Assembly: GCF_900105125.1 (NCBI RefSeq)
Contig: NZ_LT629750.1
Location: 5,917,001 to 5,981,000, forward strand
From: Bradyrhizobium canariense
GTDB taxonomy: Bacteria; Pseudomonadota; Alphaproteobacteria; Rhizobiales; Xanthobacteraceae
Length of the DNA: 64,000 nucleotides
Reading direction: 5' to 3'
The stretch's first letter is position 1, and every line of letters starts with the position of its first letter. The notes beneath the pieces were generated by a model. The model saw only the letters and a program-made list of their open reading frames with translations, made no database searches and was not told where the DNA came from. Below are positions 44,913 to 54,117 of the stretch, one piece after another. The position numbers and the translations under genes were made by a program.

Positions 44913-45884
44913 CTACGCCGCTCCAATGAGAATACCGACAGCCAGCACGATGACGCCGCCGAGCACGATCTGAAACACCGCTTGCAGGAACGGCGTGTCC
45001 ATATATCGCGAGCGGATAAAGGCGATGGCCCACAACTCGAAGAACACGACGACGCCCGCGATCGCGGTCGCGATCCAGAACGCATTCGCCCATGAGTCAG
45101 GGACGAGATAGGGCAGGGAGTGCCCGAGGCCGCCAAGCGCCGTCATCACGCCGCTGGCCGCGCCGCGCAGCCAGGGCGAACCACGCCCGGTCAATGATCC
45201 GTCGTCGGACAACGCTTCCGCAAAACCCATGCTGATGCCGGCGCCGATCGAGGCGGCCAGTCCCACCAGAAACGTCGGCCAGTTCTGATGGGTTGCGAAC
45301 GCCGCCGCGAACAGCGGCGCCAGCGTCGATACCGAGCCGTCCATCAATCCGGCGAGGCCCGGCTGCACATATTGCAGCACGAAGATGCGCCGGCGGGTTT
45401 TCTCCTCGTCGGCGCGAACGTCCGGACTGAGGATCTGGTCAGTCAACTGCGCCGCCAGTTTTTCGTGGTCTTTTTCCGCTTCCGCGAGATCGCCGAGCAA
45501 CCGGCGAACGCCGACATCCTCGGCTTGTTCGGCGGCCTTGACGTAAAACCGCTCGGCCTCGAACTCCATCGTGCCCACTTCCTTGCGGATGGTGTCGAGC
45601 GACAGGTTCTTGGTCAGCCAGATCGGGCGGCGGCGCAAAAAGCCCCGGACATTGTCCCGGCGGATCGGGGGTAAATGCGGGCCGAAACGCTGTTCATAGA
45701 GTTCCAGCAGCTGGTGACGATGGCCTCTTTCCTCCTCGGCCATCTCCTCGAAGATCTTGGCCGAATCCGGATACCGTTCGGCCAAATCCTCGGCAAAGGT
45801 CATGTAGATGCGGCTGTCTTCCTCCTCCGAGGAAATTGCGACCGCCAGCACTTCCCGCTCGGTCAGATCGGCGAAATTCTTCAC
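44913..45884 (-). CDS. mbfA: MbfA-like membrane-bound ferritin / VIT1-type iron exporter
   Basis: A 323-residue fusion of a ferritin-like domain (about 1-150; di-iron Glu/His residues in SSEEEDSRIYMTFAEDLAE and EEMAEEERGHRHQLLELYE) with a CCC1/VIT1-type membrane domain of about five segments (about 165-323). In Bradyrhizobium and Agrobacterium MbfA exports iron, protecting against iron-loaded peroxide stress, and is under Irr control. The iron control element 19 bases upstream supports the same regulation here. Confidence 0.9.
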   Translation of the reverse strand: MKNFADLTEREVLAVAISSEEEDSRIYMTFAEDLAERYPDSAKIFEEMAEEERGHRHQLLELYEQRFGPHLPPIRRDNVRGFLRRRPIWLTKNLSLDTIRKEVGTMEFEAERFYVKAAEQAEDVGVRRLLGDLAEAEKDHEKLAAQLTDQILSPDVRADEEKTRRRIFVLQYVQPGLAGLMDGSVSTLAPLFAAAFATHQNWPTFLVGLAASIGAGISMGFAEALSDDGSLTGRGSPWLRGAASGVMTALGGLGHSLPYLVPDSWANAFWIATAIAGVVVFFELWAIAFIRSRYMDTPFLQAVFQIVLGGVIVLAVGILIGAA

Positions 45885-45902
45885 GACAGGAGCCTTTTTC
45901 TC

Positions 45903-45923
45903 AATTTAGAATGATTCTAAATT
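45903..45923 (-). promoter_or_regulatory. Iron control element (ICE), predicted Irr-binding site of mbfA
   Basis: A perfect inverted repeat, AATTTAGAA, three bases, TTCTAAATT, 19 bases upstream of the mbfA start. It matches the ICE pattern TTTAGAA-N3-TTCTAAA recognised by Irr, which represses iron storage/export genes when iron is scarce. Confidence 0.9.
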
Positions 45924-45949
45924 GGTTATAGACACCTGCCGTCGCCACG

Positions 45950-47122
45950 TCAAATCGAAGCGCCCTTGGTCTGCGCTTGTTGCAGAAATTCGAGCAGCAG
46001 CCGGCTTACTTCGGCGGGTTGTTCCTGCTGTACCCAGTGCCCGGCGCCCTCGATCAGATGACAGCCGATCATCTTGGTGCAGGCGGTGGTCTGCATCGTT
46101 TCGAACACGCCGGGGCGTTGATAGATGCCCCAATCCTGTTTGCCGGAGATGAAGCATGACGGGACATCGATGCTGCGGCCCGACCAGGTCTGGAGTTCGG
46201 GAATGAATGCGCCTGATGTGCCGCAGCGGTACCATTGCAGCCCGCCCTGGAAACCGTTGCGTTGGTACTCGGCGCTGTAGAAGGCAAGCTCACGGTCAGG
46301 CAGCCATTGGTTCGCGGCGATCTCGGCGGCCGATGGCATTTGCTCCGCAACGGTTGCGGCCATGTCCTTGGCAAGATCCATCACGTAGTAGGTCGGCAAC
46401 TTCGCGAGTTCACCCGCGGACCATGACTTCAGCGGATAAGGCTTGTTGTCTTTCCAGTCGGCGCTCTTGTGATGATAATAGGCGCGCAGGAAATCATGCA
46501 CGCCTTGCGGCGCGTGCTGCATGTCGGCGTTGGCCTCGCGCGTGGAGTAGTACCACTGATAATGCTTGCGCGGACGCGGCAGCGCCGCCAACTCGCGATG
46601 CACGGGATCTTCAGGCTTGGGTTTTGGGGGCGCATCCGCGGTGTCGAATGGCAGCGCGGGCGGCCCGGCGAATGGCGCGCTCATCAGCGCGACCGACCAA
46701 AACACATCGGGCCGCACCAGCGCGCACCAGGCGGCAACCGAGCTGCCGAAATCATGTCCGACCACGGCATCGACATGCCGGTAACCGAAGGCCGAGACCA
46801 GGCCGAGCGCGTCGCGCACGAGGTTAAGCAGCCGGAACGAATTCAGGTCGCCATCGTAATTCGCATCCCAGCCGGTGGTGCGGCCATAGCCGCGCTGGTC
46901 CGGCGCGATCACGTGATAGCCGGCTTGCGCGAGCGCCGGCATCACCTTGCGCCAGCTGAAGGCAAGTTCGGGAAAGCCATGCAGCAGCAATATGCAAGGC
47001 CGGCCGCGCGTCTCGAAGCCGGCCTCGAGCACATGCATCCGCAGGCCGTTGACGTTCTCGACGTAGCGCGAGCGGATGGTTGGCGGGAGAGGGATGTCGG
47101 GAAGGTCGCTGGTGGTGTTCAT
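45950..47122 (-). CDS. Alpha/beta hydrolase, epoxide hydrolase-like
   Basis: A 390-residue alpha/beta-hydrolase. The oxyanion motif LLHGFPELAFSWRKVMPAL (about 48-66), nucleophile elbow VVGHDFGSSVAAW (about 120-132; Asp instead of Ser, as in epoxide and haloalkane hydrolases) and catalytic His region IEGAGHWVQQEQP (about 363-375) are visible. The Asp nucleophile supports an epoxide hydrolase or dehalogenase over an esterase. ATG at 47122 begins at once with a plausible N terminus. It is a possible early enzyme of the acyl-CoA catabolic region. Confidence 0.88.
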   Translation of the reverse strand: MNTTSDLPDIPLPPTIRSRYVENVNGLRMHVLEAGFETRGRPCILLLHGFPELAFSWRKVMPALAQAGYHVIAPDQRGYGRTTGWDANYDGDLNSFRLLNLVRDALGLVSAFGYRHVDAVVGHDFGSSVAAWCALVRPDVFWSVALMSAPFAGPPALPFDTADAPPKPKPEDPVHRELAALPRPRKHYQWYYSTREANADMQHAPQGVHDFLRAYYHHKSADWKDNKPYPLKSWSAGELAKLPTYYVMDLAKDMAATVAEQMPSAAEIAANQWLPDRELAFYSAEYQRNGFQGGLQWYRCGTSGAFIPELQTWSGRSIDVPSCFISGKQDWGIYQRPGVFETMQTTACTKMIGCHLIEGAGHWVQQEQPAEVSRLLLEFLQQAQTKGASI

Positions 47123-47135
47123 GGGGCACCTTCAT

Positions 47136-47225
47136 CGTCATGGCCGGGTTTATCCCGGCCATCCACGTCTTGCTGGCTGCAACGTTGTAAAGACGTGGAT
47201 GCCCGGGACAAGCCCGGGCATGACG
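47136..47225. repeat. Dispersed palindromic repeat, CGTCATGGCCGGG family
   Basis: Starts CGTCATGGCCGGGTTTATCC and ends GCCCGGGCATGACG, with CCACGTCTT/AAGACGTGG inner arms, matching the copies at 13542 and 58650. Lies between the epoxide hydrolase-like and acyl-CoA ligase genes. Confidence 0.85.
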
Positions 47226-47247
47226 GAATGTGCTCGATCGCTTGCGC

Positions 47248-48792
47248 CTACCCCTTCACCGCCGTCTTCGGCCAATAGCGGTCGCGCAAGTGCCGCTTCA
47301 CCAGCTTGCCGGTTGGCGTGCGCGGCAGTTCGGCCTCGAAGTCGATGCTGCGCGGGCATTTGATCGGCGACAGATGTTTTCGGCAGAACACCATCAACTC
47401 GGCCTCCAGCTCCTTGCCGGCCCGCGCCATGTCGTGCGGCTGCACCACGGCCTTGACCTCTTCGCCCATCTCCTCGTTCGGCACGCCGAACACTGCGACG
47501 TCGGCGACGCCGGGATGGGTGATCAGCACATCCTCGGTCTCCTGCGGATAGATGTTCACGCCGCCGGAGATGATCATGTAGGACTTGCGATCGGTCAGGT
47601 AGAGAAATCCTTCGTCGTCGAGATAGCCGACGTCGCCGAGCGTCGACCAGCCTTTGGTGTTGTAGGCGCGCTTGGTCTTGTCGGGATCGTTGTGATAGGA
47701 AAACACCGGCGCGTCGGCGAAATACACCGTGCCGATCTGGCCCGCAGGTACTTCCTCATCGTTCTCGTTTGCTATCTTGACCTTGCCGACCACGGCGCGG
47801 CCGACGGTGCCGCGATGATCTAGCCATTGCTGCGAGGTCGATACCGTGACGCCGTTGCCTTCCGAGCCCGCATAATACTCGATCAGGATCGGCCCCCACC
47901 ATTCGATCATCTTTGCTTTGACGTCGATCGGGCAGGGCGCGGCGGCGTGGATCGCGCCCTTCAGCGAGGACACGTCGTAGCGCATCCGCACTTCATCAGG
48001 CAGCTTCAGCATGCGCACGAACATGGTCGGCACCAGTTGCGACTGGGTGATCCCGTGCTTTTCGACCAGCTTCAGAAATTCTTCGGCGTCGAAGGATTCC
48101 ATGATCACGGACGTGCCGCCGAGCACGATCGCCATCATGTTGAAGCGCAGCGGAGCCGCATGATAGAGCGGCGCCGGCGACAGATAGATACTGTCGGCAT
48201 TCATGCCGCACATGTCGGCGCAGAGAACCCGCAAGAACGGGTTCGGCAAGGTGATCGGATTGTTTTCGGACTGCCGCTTGATGCCTTTGGGGCGGCCGGT
48301 CGTGCCCGACGAATACAGCATGTCATAGCCGGCGACCTCGTCCGCGATCGGCGTGGTCAGCTGCGCAATGGCTTCCCTATCCCAGGAGCGGAAGCCCGGC
48401 AGCGGCTCGTCGAGCATGAAGAACAAGGGTTCGCCGGGTGCGCCGGTGACGAGGCCCTTGATCTGCCCGGCGCATTTCGGCGAGGTGATCACCACCTTGG
48501 CGCCGCAGTCTTTGACGATGTAGGCGATCTCGTCCTGGGTCAGATAGCGGCTGATCGCGGTGTAATACAGCCCGCTGCGCTGCGCCGCCCAGCAGATTTC
48601 CATGAACGCCAGCCGGTTCTCGATCAGGAACGCGATGTGATCGCCGGCTTTGAGGCCGAGCGCACGGAACAGATGCGCGCCCTGGTTCGATAATTCATCG
48701 AGCTCGCGATAGGTGATCGCCTTGCCGCTGCCCGCCATCTGATAGGCGATCTTGTCCGGCTTGGTCCGGGCGTGGATGGAAGGGTGGGTCAC
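47248..48792 (-). CDS. Acyl-CoA synthetase (AMP-forming)
   Basis: A 514-residue ligase of the ANL superfamily that activates an acid to its CoA thioester using ATP. Motifs: YSSGTTGRPKGIKR (phosphate-binding loop), YYAGSEGNGVT, GDVGYLDDEGFLYLTDRKSYM (hinge region) and the C-terminal catalytic Lys in RTPTGKLVKR. GTG at 48792 is preferred over GTG at 48810 because GAGGAAA lies seven bases upstream and the protein starts MTHPSIHARTKPDK when read as Met. Substrate acid unknown. Confidence 0.9.
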   Translation of the reverse strand: MTHPSIHARTKPDKIAYQMAGSGKAITYRELDELSNQGAHLFRALGLKAGDHIAFLIENRLAFMEICWAAQRSGLYYTAISRYLTQDEIAYIVKDCGAKVVITSPKCAGQIKGLVTGAPGEPLFFMLDEPLPGFRSWDREAIAQLTTPIADEVAGYDMLYSSGTTGRPKGIKRQSENNPITLPNPFLRVLCADMCGMNADSIYLSPAPLYHAAPLRFNMMAIVLGGTSVIMESFDAEEFLKLVEKHGITQSQLVPTMFVRMLKLPDEVRMRYDVSSLKGAIHAAAPCPIDVKAKMIEWWGPILIEYYAGSEGNGVTVSTSQQWLDHRGTVGRAVVGKVKIANENDEEVPAGQIGTVYFADAPVFSYHNDPDKTKRAYNTKGWSTLGDVGYLDDEGFLYLTDRKSYMIISGGVNIYPQETEDVLITHPGVADVAVFGVPNEEMGEEVKAVVQPHDMARAGKELEAELMVFCRKHLSPIKCPRSIDFEAELPRTPTGKLVKRHLRDRYWPKTAVKG

Positions 48793-48817
48793 AGACGTTT
48801 CCTCAGGCACATTAGTT

Positions 48818-48959
48818 CGTCGTCCCCGCCTGGTGCGCCATTGCGCACGGGGCGTGGGGACCCATAACTACCAATTTAAACTGTTGGAACGAGCTAGCTC
48901 ACCAGCCGGGTCCACCACGAACATTTGTGATTATGGGTCCCGGCTTTTGCCGGGACGAC
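48818..48959. repeat. Dispersed repeat, CGTCGTCCCCG...GGGACGAC family
   Basis: Starts CGTCGTCCCCGCCTGGTGCG and ends CCGGCTTTTGCCGGGACGAC, with GGGGACCCATAAC and TTATGGGTCCC inner arms. It fills the gap between the acyl-CoA ligase and the thiolase. A half copy is at 23790. Confidence 0.8.
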
Positions 48960-48979
48960 ACCATTTGTCGTTGCTGCGC

Positions 48980-50152
48980 TTACAGTCTTTCGACGATCGT
49001 CACGTTGGCCATGCCGCCACCTTCGCACATGGTCTGCAGGCCGTAGCGCTTGTTGCGCTGCTTGAGCGCGTTTACCAGCGTGGTCATCAGCTTGGTGCCG
49101 GAGCCGCCAAGGGGATGGCCGAGTGCAATCGCGCCGCCATTGACGTTGAGCCTTGTGGGGTCGGCGCCGGTGGTTTTCAGCCACGCCGTCGGCACCGAGG
49201 CAAAGGCCTCGTTGACCTCGAACAGGTCGATGTCGTCGATCGACATGCCGGCTTTCTTCAGCGCGCGCTGCGTCGCAGGCAGCGGCGCTTCCAGCATGAT
49301 TACGGGATCGCCGCCCATCATGGTCATGTGATGGATCCGCGCCATCGGCTTGATGCCGAGCGACTTCAGCCCCTTTTCGTTGACGACCATCACGCCCGAC
49401 GCGCCGTCGCAGATCTGGCTGGCGCTGGCGGCGGTGAGCTTGCCGTTCTCGGCGATCAGCTTGACGCCCTTGATGCCGTCGAGGCTGGCGTCGAAGCGGA
49501 TGCCTTCGTCGATGTGGTGGGTATCGGTCGAGCCATCGGCGCGGGTGATCTGCAGCGGAATGATTTCGTCCTTGAACTTGCCGGCCTGGGTCGCCGCGAT
49601 CGCACGCTGGTGGCTGCCATAGGCGTATTCGTCGAGTTCGTCTTTGGAGAGGCCGTATTTCTCCGCCATCATCTCCGCGCCGGTGAACTGGCTGAACTGG
49701 ATGTTCGGATAGCGCTTCTCCATGTTCGGGCTCTTGTAGTGGCCAAAACCGTTTTTTGCGGGCAGCGATGAAGCAAGACCCATCGGCACCCGCGTCATGG
49801 CTTCGACGCCGGCGGCAATCACGATGTCCATGGTTCCCGACATCACGGCTTGCGCGGCAAAATGCAGCGCCTGCTGCGACGATCCGCATTGCCGGTCGAT
49901 CGAGGTGCCCGGCACGCTCTCCGGCAGTTTCGAAGCCATGATGGCGTTGCGCGCGATGTTGTTGGACTGCTCGCCGGCCTGCATCACGCAGCCCATGATG
50001 ACGTCTTCGATCTGCGCGGGGTCGGCACCGGTGCGCTCGACCAGCGAATCCAGCACGGAAGCGGCGAGGTCCGCCGGATGCCAGCCTGCGAGACGGCCTC
50101 CCTTGCGGCCACCTGCGGTGCGTGCGGCGGCGACGATATATGCCTCGGCCAT
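48980..50152 (-). CDS. Acetyl-CoA acetyltransferase (thiolase)
   Basis: A 390-residue thiolase. The nucleophilic Cys is in SIDRQCGSSQQALHFAA (about 88), the His in NGGAIALGHPLGGSGTKLM (about 346) and the C-terminal Cys in CEGGGMANVTIVERL (about 376). It cleaves or forms 3-ketoacyl-CoA; neighbours favour a degradative role. ATG at 50152 has GGGAGA upstream. It is divergent from the TetR gene, so that regulator may control it. Confidence 0.92.
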   Translation of the reverse strand: MAEAYIVAAARTAGGRKGGRLAGWHPADLAASVLDSLVERTGADPAQIEDVIMGCVMQAGEQSNNIARNAIMASKLPESVPGTSIDRQCGSSQQALHFAAQAVMSGTMDIVIAAGVEAMTRVPMGLASSLPAKNGFGHYKSPNMEKRYPNIQFSQFTGAEMMAEKYGLSKDELDEYAYGSHQRAIAATQAGKFKDEIIPLQITRADGSTDTHHIDEGIRFDASLDGIKGVKLIAENGKLTAASASQICDGASGVMVVNEKGLKSLGIKPMARIHHMTMMGGDPVIMLEAPLPATQRALKKAGMSIDDIDLFEVNEAFASVPTAWLKTTGADPTRLNVNGGAIALGHPLGGSGTKLMTTLVNALKQRNKRYGLQTMCEGGGMANVTIVERL

Positions 50153-50217
50153 CTCTGTTCTCCCTGATTGTTTTGGGTCGGCGTTTTGATTGTTGGCGGA
50201 TTTAAGTGGCGGCGACC

Positions 50218-50250
50218 GATTTAGTCAATCAATCAATTAACTCTTGAGTG
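50218..50250. promoter_or_regulatory. Possible TetR-regulator site in the thiolase/TetR divergent gap
   Basis: An AT-rich patch with AGTCAATCAATCAATTAACT and three TCAA repeats, partly self-complementary. Its place between a thiolase gene and a divergent TetR gene is the usual operator position. Symmetry is weak, so this is only a candidate. Confidence 0.35.
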
Positions 50251-50299
50251 CGGCTCCGGCTTCGGCTTATCTGCGCGCCTATTTCCGCGAAGGCGAGTG

Positions 50300-50977
50300 A
50301 TGGCATCACAGTTGAATACCAGCGTACCGGCCAGGCTTCCGGGTGGAAAAAACGCCACCGCCGAGAAACTGATCGTTGCGGCGAGCGAATTGATGATCGA
50401 GCGTTCCTCGATCGAGATTTCACTCAGCGACATCGCGCAGAAGTCCGGCGTCAATGCTGCGCTCGTCAAATATCATTTCGGCAACAAGGACGGCCTGCTG
50501 CTGGCGCTGCTCGCGCGCGACGCCGCCACGGAAGTATCGAATCTCGAATATCTGCTGGCGCAGCCGATCACGCCGACCGCGAAGCTCAAGCTGCATATCG
50601 CCGGCATCATCCGCGCCTATCATCGGTTCCCCTACATGAACCGGCTGATCCACTATCTCCTGCACGAAACCAGCGCCGAAGCCGCCGACGAAGTGTCGAA
50701 ATTCTTTGTTGCGCCGCTGCTGGATTTTCATCGCCGGCTGCTCAACGAAGGCATCAAGGCCGGCGAGTTTCGCCGCATCGATCCAGTGCTGTTCTACACC
50801 AGCCTGATCGGCGCCTGCGATCATCTGTTTTTCGCACGGCACGCGATGTCGCGCGCCACCGGCGTGGGGCCGGTGACAGATGAAGTCTGCCGCCAATACA
50901 TCAAGCATATCGAGGCTTTGATCTGCGGCGGCATGCTGACAAGGAACAATGAAAAAGGTGCCGCCGCGGCCGGATGA
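50300..50977 (+). CDS. TetR/AcrR-family transcriptional regulator
   Basis: A 225-residue repressor-type protein. The N-terminal helix-turn-helix (about 20-65, SLSDIAQKSGVNAALVKYHF) is clear; the C-terminal ligand domain (about 90-215) is without assigned ligand. ATG at 50300 is preferred over GTG at 50297. Location between acyl-CoA genes suggests it responds to a CoA thioester and controls the surrounding catabolic genes. Confidence 0.9.
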   Translation: MASQLNTSVPARLPGGKNATAEKLIVAASELMIERSSIEISLSDIAQKSGVNAALVKYHFGNKDGLLLALLARDAATEVSNLEYLLAQPITPTAKLKLHIAGIIRAYHRFPYMNRLIHYLLHETSAEAADEVSKFFVAPLLDFHRRLLNEGIKAGEFRRIDPVLFYTSLIGACDHLFFARHAMSRATGVGPVTDEVCRQYIKHIEALICGGMLTRNNEKGAAAAG

Positions 50978-51040
50978 CGATCGCTTCGGTTCAAAACCAA
51001 TAAGTCTAGAGAAGAAACGCCCAAGGAAAGGTTCTTAAAC

Positions 51041-51799
51041 ATGCAGTTGAAAGACGTTGCCGTTCTCATCACCGGCGGTGGCTCCGGTCTTGGTGCCGCC
51101 ACCGCCCGCGCCATGGCGGCCAAGGGTGCGAAAATCGCCGTGCTCGATCAGAGCATGGAGAACGCCGAAAAGATCGCCGCGGAAGTGAAAGGCGTCGCCA
51201 TCCACGCCGATGTCACCAACGAGGAGCAAGTCAAGGCGGGAATCGCCAAAGCCGAGTCCTCGCACGGCGTCGCACGCGTGCTGATGAACTGCGCCGGCAT
51301 CGGCGGTTCGCAGCGCATCGTCGGCAAGGACGGTGTCTATCCGCTGGCCAAGTTCGCGCGCATCATCAACGTCAACCTGATCGGCACCTTCAACGTGCTG
51401 CGGCTGTTTGCCGAGCGCTTGGTGACGGCGGAGCCGATCGGCGAAGAGCGCGGCGTCATCATCAACACCGCGAGCGTCGCGGCCTATGAAGGCCAGATCG
51501 GACAGATCGCCTATGCGGCCTCAAAAGGCGGCGTGGTGGGCCTGACCTTGCCGGCGGCACGCGATCTCGCCAGCCAGAAGATCCGCGTCAACACCATCGC
51601 GCCCGGCCTGTTCCTGACGCCGCTGTTGATGGGACTGAACGAGGAAGCCCGCAAAAGCCTCGGCGCGCAGGTGCCGCATCCGGCGCGGCTTGGCGATGCC
51701 TCCGAATACGGCAACCTCGCGGTGCACATTGTCGAGAACCCGATGCTGAACGGCGAGACCATCCGTCTCGACGGCGCCATCCGCATGGCGCCGCGGTAG
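51041..51799 (+). CDS. SDR-family 3-hydroxyacyl-CoA dehydrogenase (type II-like)
   Basis: A 252-residue SDR with TGGGSGLGAATAR (about 11-23), the Asp in VLDQSMENAEK that favours NAD, NCAGIG, and the catalytic INTASVAAYEGQIGQIAYAASK (Ser near 143, Tyr/Lys near 156/160). Close to type II 3-hydroxyacyl-CoA dehydrogenases, consistent with the beta-oxidation context. AAAGG precedes the ATG. Confidence 0.87.
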   Translation: MQLKDVAVLITGGGSGLGAATARAMAAKGAKIAVLDQSMENAEKIAAEVKGVAIHADVTNEEQVKAGIAKAESSHGVARVLMNCAGIGGSQRIVGKDGVYPLAKFARIINVNLIGTFNVLRLFAERLVTAEPIGEERGVIINTASVAAYEGQIGQIAYAASKGGVVGLTLPAARDLASQKIRVNTIAPGLFLTPLLMGLNEEARKSLGAQVPHPARLGDASEYGNLAVHIVENPMLNGETIRLDGAIRMAPR

Positions 51800-51807
51800 T
51801 TGCTTTT

Positions 51808-51980
51808 CCCCTCTCCCTTTGTGGGAGAGGGTGGCTCGAATGAGCGTAGCGAATTCGAGACGGGTGAGGGGTTCTATCCGGTTGGCAACCCCTCACCGCA
51901 TCGAATGCAAGGCTGTCGCCGGCGATGCCCTAGGAGCGAGCTTCGCTCGTTTCGGCTCCTACAAGGGGAGAAGGCGCAGT
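51808..51980. repeat. Dispersed repeat, CCTCTCCC...GTGGGAGAGG family
   Basis: Starts CCCTCTCCCTTTGTGGGAGAG and shares GACGGGTGAGGGGTT and CCCCTCACC with the copy at 41190. Inner pairs include GCTCGAATGAGC and GAGCGAGCTTCGCTC. It lies upstream of the feruloyl-CoA synthase-like gene and fills most of the 275-base gap. Confidence 0.8.
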
Positions 51981-52074
51981 AACGACCACCGCGCGGGTGG
52001 AAAAACGAAAGCCGGTCTATACCCGGCGATAACAACAAGGATCCGCAAAGGACCGAAGCTTTGGGAGAAACGAG

Positions 52075-53949
52075 ATGAGTGGGAATGCAGCCGCGGTGCT
52101 GACAAAGCCGGCCTTTCGCAAGATCGAATGGCTGGAGCGTGATATCGCGGTCGAACGGCGGCCCGACGGCGTCATCATCCTGCAGTCGCGGATTCCGCTC
52201 AAACCCTATGAGAAGCATATTCCGGCCTCATTGGCGAAATGGGCCAGGGAAAGGCCGGAACGGATCTGGCTCGCGCAACGCGCGGGCCCCGAGCGGCAAT
52301 GGCGAAAATTGTCCTACGGCGAGGCCAAGCGCACCGTGGATGCGCTGACGCAAGGCATTCTCAATCTCGGGCTTGAGCCCGGCCGTCCCGTTGCGATCCT
52401 TTCAGGCAATTCGATCGAACATGCCTTGATGACGCAGGCGGCGATGCAGGCGCGCTTTCCGGCCGCGCCGGTGTCGCCGGCCTACTCGCTGATGAGCCAG
52501 GATCACGTCAAACTGAAATATCTGTTCGATCTGATCAAGCCGGCCGTGGTGATGGTGCAGGATGGTCCGACGTTTGAGAAGGCGCTGAAGGCAATCGATC
52601 TCACCGGCGTTACCGTCGTTCATGTCGCGCGCCTATGCGAGGGCATCAGGAGCATCGCGTTTGCCGACCTTGCGGCCACACCAGTCACCAGGGATGTCGA
52701 AGAGTCGATCGCGAGGATTACGCCGGATACCGTCGGCAAGCTTTTGTTCACCTCGGGGTCGACCGGAATGCCCAAGGCCGTCATCAACACGCAAGGCATG
52801 ATGTGCGCCAATGCCGCGATGATGATGCAGGTCCGGCCGCGCGATCCAAATGCGCCGCAGTCTACTTATCTCGACTGGATGCCGTGGAATCACACCATGG
52901 GCGGCAATGCGCTGTTCAATCCGGTGCTGACCGAAGGCGGCACGCTCTATATCGACGATGGCCGGCCGATGCCCGGCATGATCGACGAAACGCTGCGTAA
53001 CTTGCGCGAGGTATCGCCGACCTATTACGCCAATGTGCCCGCGGGCTACGCCGCGCTGGCGGCCGCGATGGAAAAAGACGACGCGCTGTGCCGCAGCTTC
53101 TTTAAAAATCTCGGTCTGATGGCCTATGGCGGTGCGAGGCTGCCGGATGATCTCTATGAGCGGATGCAGGCGTTGGCGGTGCGCGCCACCGGCGAGCGCA
53201 TCGTGTTCTATACCGGCTGGGGCTCGACCGAGACCGCGCCGACCTCGACCGGGACCTATTGGGACACCGAGCGGGTCGGCCTGATCGGGCTGCCGTTTCC
53301 CGGCGTCGAGTTGAAGATGGTCCCCGTCAGCTCGAAATATGAGCTGCGTCTGCGTGGGGTCAACGTCACGCCGGGCTATTTCGGCAGGCCCGATCTCACC
53401 AAAACCATGTTCGACGAGGAAGGATTTTACTGCATCGGCGACGCCGGTGTGTTCGTCGATCCCGAGGATCCCGTGCAGGGCATCATCTTCGCCGGCCGCG
53501 TGGTGGAGGATTTCAAGCTCACCACCGGCACCTTCGTTCATGTCGGCTCGCTGCGCACCGACGCCATCGCGGCGGCGACACCGGTGGTGCAGGACGCGCT
53601 GGTCGCCGGACAAGACCGCCCGTTCGTTGGACTGCTGGCCTGGCCCAATCTCCACGCCTGCCGCCAGATCATCGGCAATCCCGACGCAAGCTACGAGGAC
53701 GTCGTCAAACACCCTGACGTGTTGGCCCGCCTGAAGCAGGGCTTGCAGGCGCACAATCAATCAACTGAAGGCGCCAGCAGCATGCGGATCGCGCGCGCGA
53801 TGCTGATGGTCGAGCCGGCCTCGATCGACGGCAACGAACTTACCGATAAAGGCTACATCAATCAGCGCGCCGGGCTTGAGCGCCGCGCCGCGCTGGTGGA
53901 GCGGCTCTATGCCGATCGGCCCGACCAGGATGTGATCATTTTGAATTGA
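52075..53949 (+). CDS. Feruloyl-CoA synthase-like AMP-forming acid-CoA ligase
   Basis: A 624-residue ANL-superfamily ligase, larger than most fatty acyl ligases. The phosphate loop LLFTSGSTGMPKAVINT lies near 223-239, YTGWGSTETAPTSTG near 379-393 and the hinge region IGDAGVFVDPEDPVQGIIFA near 455-475. The overall architecture and N terminus (IPLKPYEKHIPASLAKWARE) match feruloyl-CoA synthases, which activate hydroxycinnamates. Ferulate itself is not proven. ATG at 52075 has GGGAGA upstream. It would start the pathway served by the acyl-CoA dehydrogenases downstream. Confidence 0.87.
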   Translation: MSGNAAAVLTKPAFRKIEWLERDIAVERRPDGVIILQSRIPLKPYEKHIPASLAKWARERPERIWLAQRAGPERQWRKLSYGEAKRTVDALTQGILNLGLEPGRPVAILSGNSIEHALMTQAAMQARFPAAPVSPAYSLMSQDHVKLKYLFDLIKPAVVMVQDGPTFEKALKAIDLTGVTVVHVARLCEGIRSIAFADLAATPVTRDVEESIARITPDTVGKLLFTSGSTGMPKAVINTQGMMCANAAMMMQVRPRDPNAPQSTYLDWMPWNHTMGGNALFNPVLTEGGTLYIDDGRPMPGMIDETLRNLREVSPTYYANVPAGYAALAAAMEKDDALCRSFFKNLGLMAYGGARLPDDLYERMQALAVRATGERIVFYTGWGSTETAPTSTGTYWDTERVGLIGLPFPGVELKMVPVSSKYELRLRGVNVTPGYFGRPDLTKTMFDEEGFYCIGDAGVFVDPEDPVQGIIFAGRVVEDFKLTTGTFVHVGSLRTDAIAAATPVVQDALVAGQDRPFVGLLAWPNLHACRQIIGNPDASYEDVVKHPDVLARLKQGLQAHNQSTEGASSMRIARAMLMVEPASIDGNELTDKGYINQRAGLERRAALVERLYADRPDQDVIILN

Positions 53950-53977
53950 GGAACGATAAATCTATGAACCGCCTCGC

Positions 53978-54096
53978 CGTCATTCCGGACGGTCCACCTT
54001 TGGACCGATCCGGAATCCAGAGGTTACTTACATCGAGATTCCCCGATGTGCACTCGCACATCTGAAGTTCGGGTTTTCAACGTGCCCCGGAACGAC
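53978..54096. repeat. Dispersed palindromic repeat, CGTCATTCCGG family, diverged copy
   Basis: Starts CGTCATTCCGGACGGTCCACC and ends GTGCCCCGGAACGAC, with GATTCCCCGATGTGCACTCG and CACATCTGAAGTTCGGG inside, as in the copies at 28244 and 37382. Lies between the ligase and the first acyl-CoA dehydrogenase. Confidence 0.8.
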
Positions 54097-54117
54097 AGCC
54101 ATAAGAGGTAAACCGCC

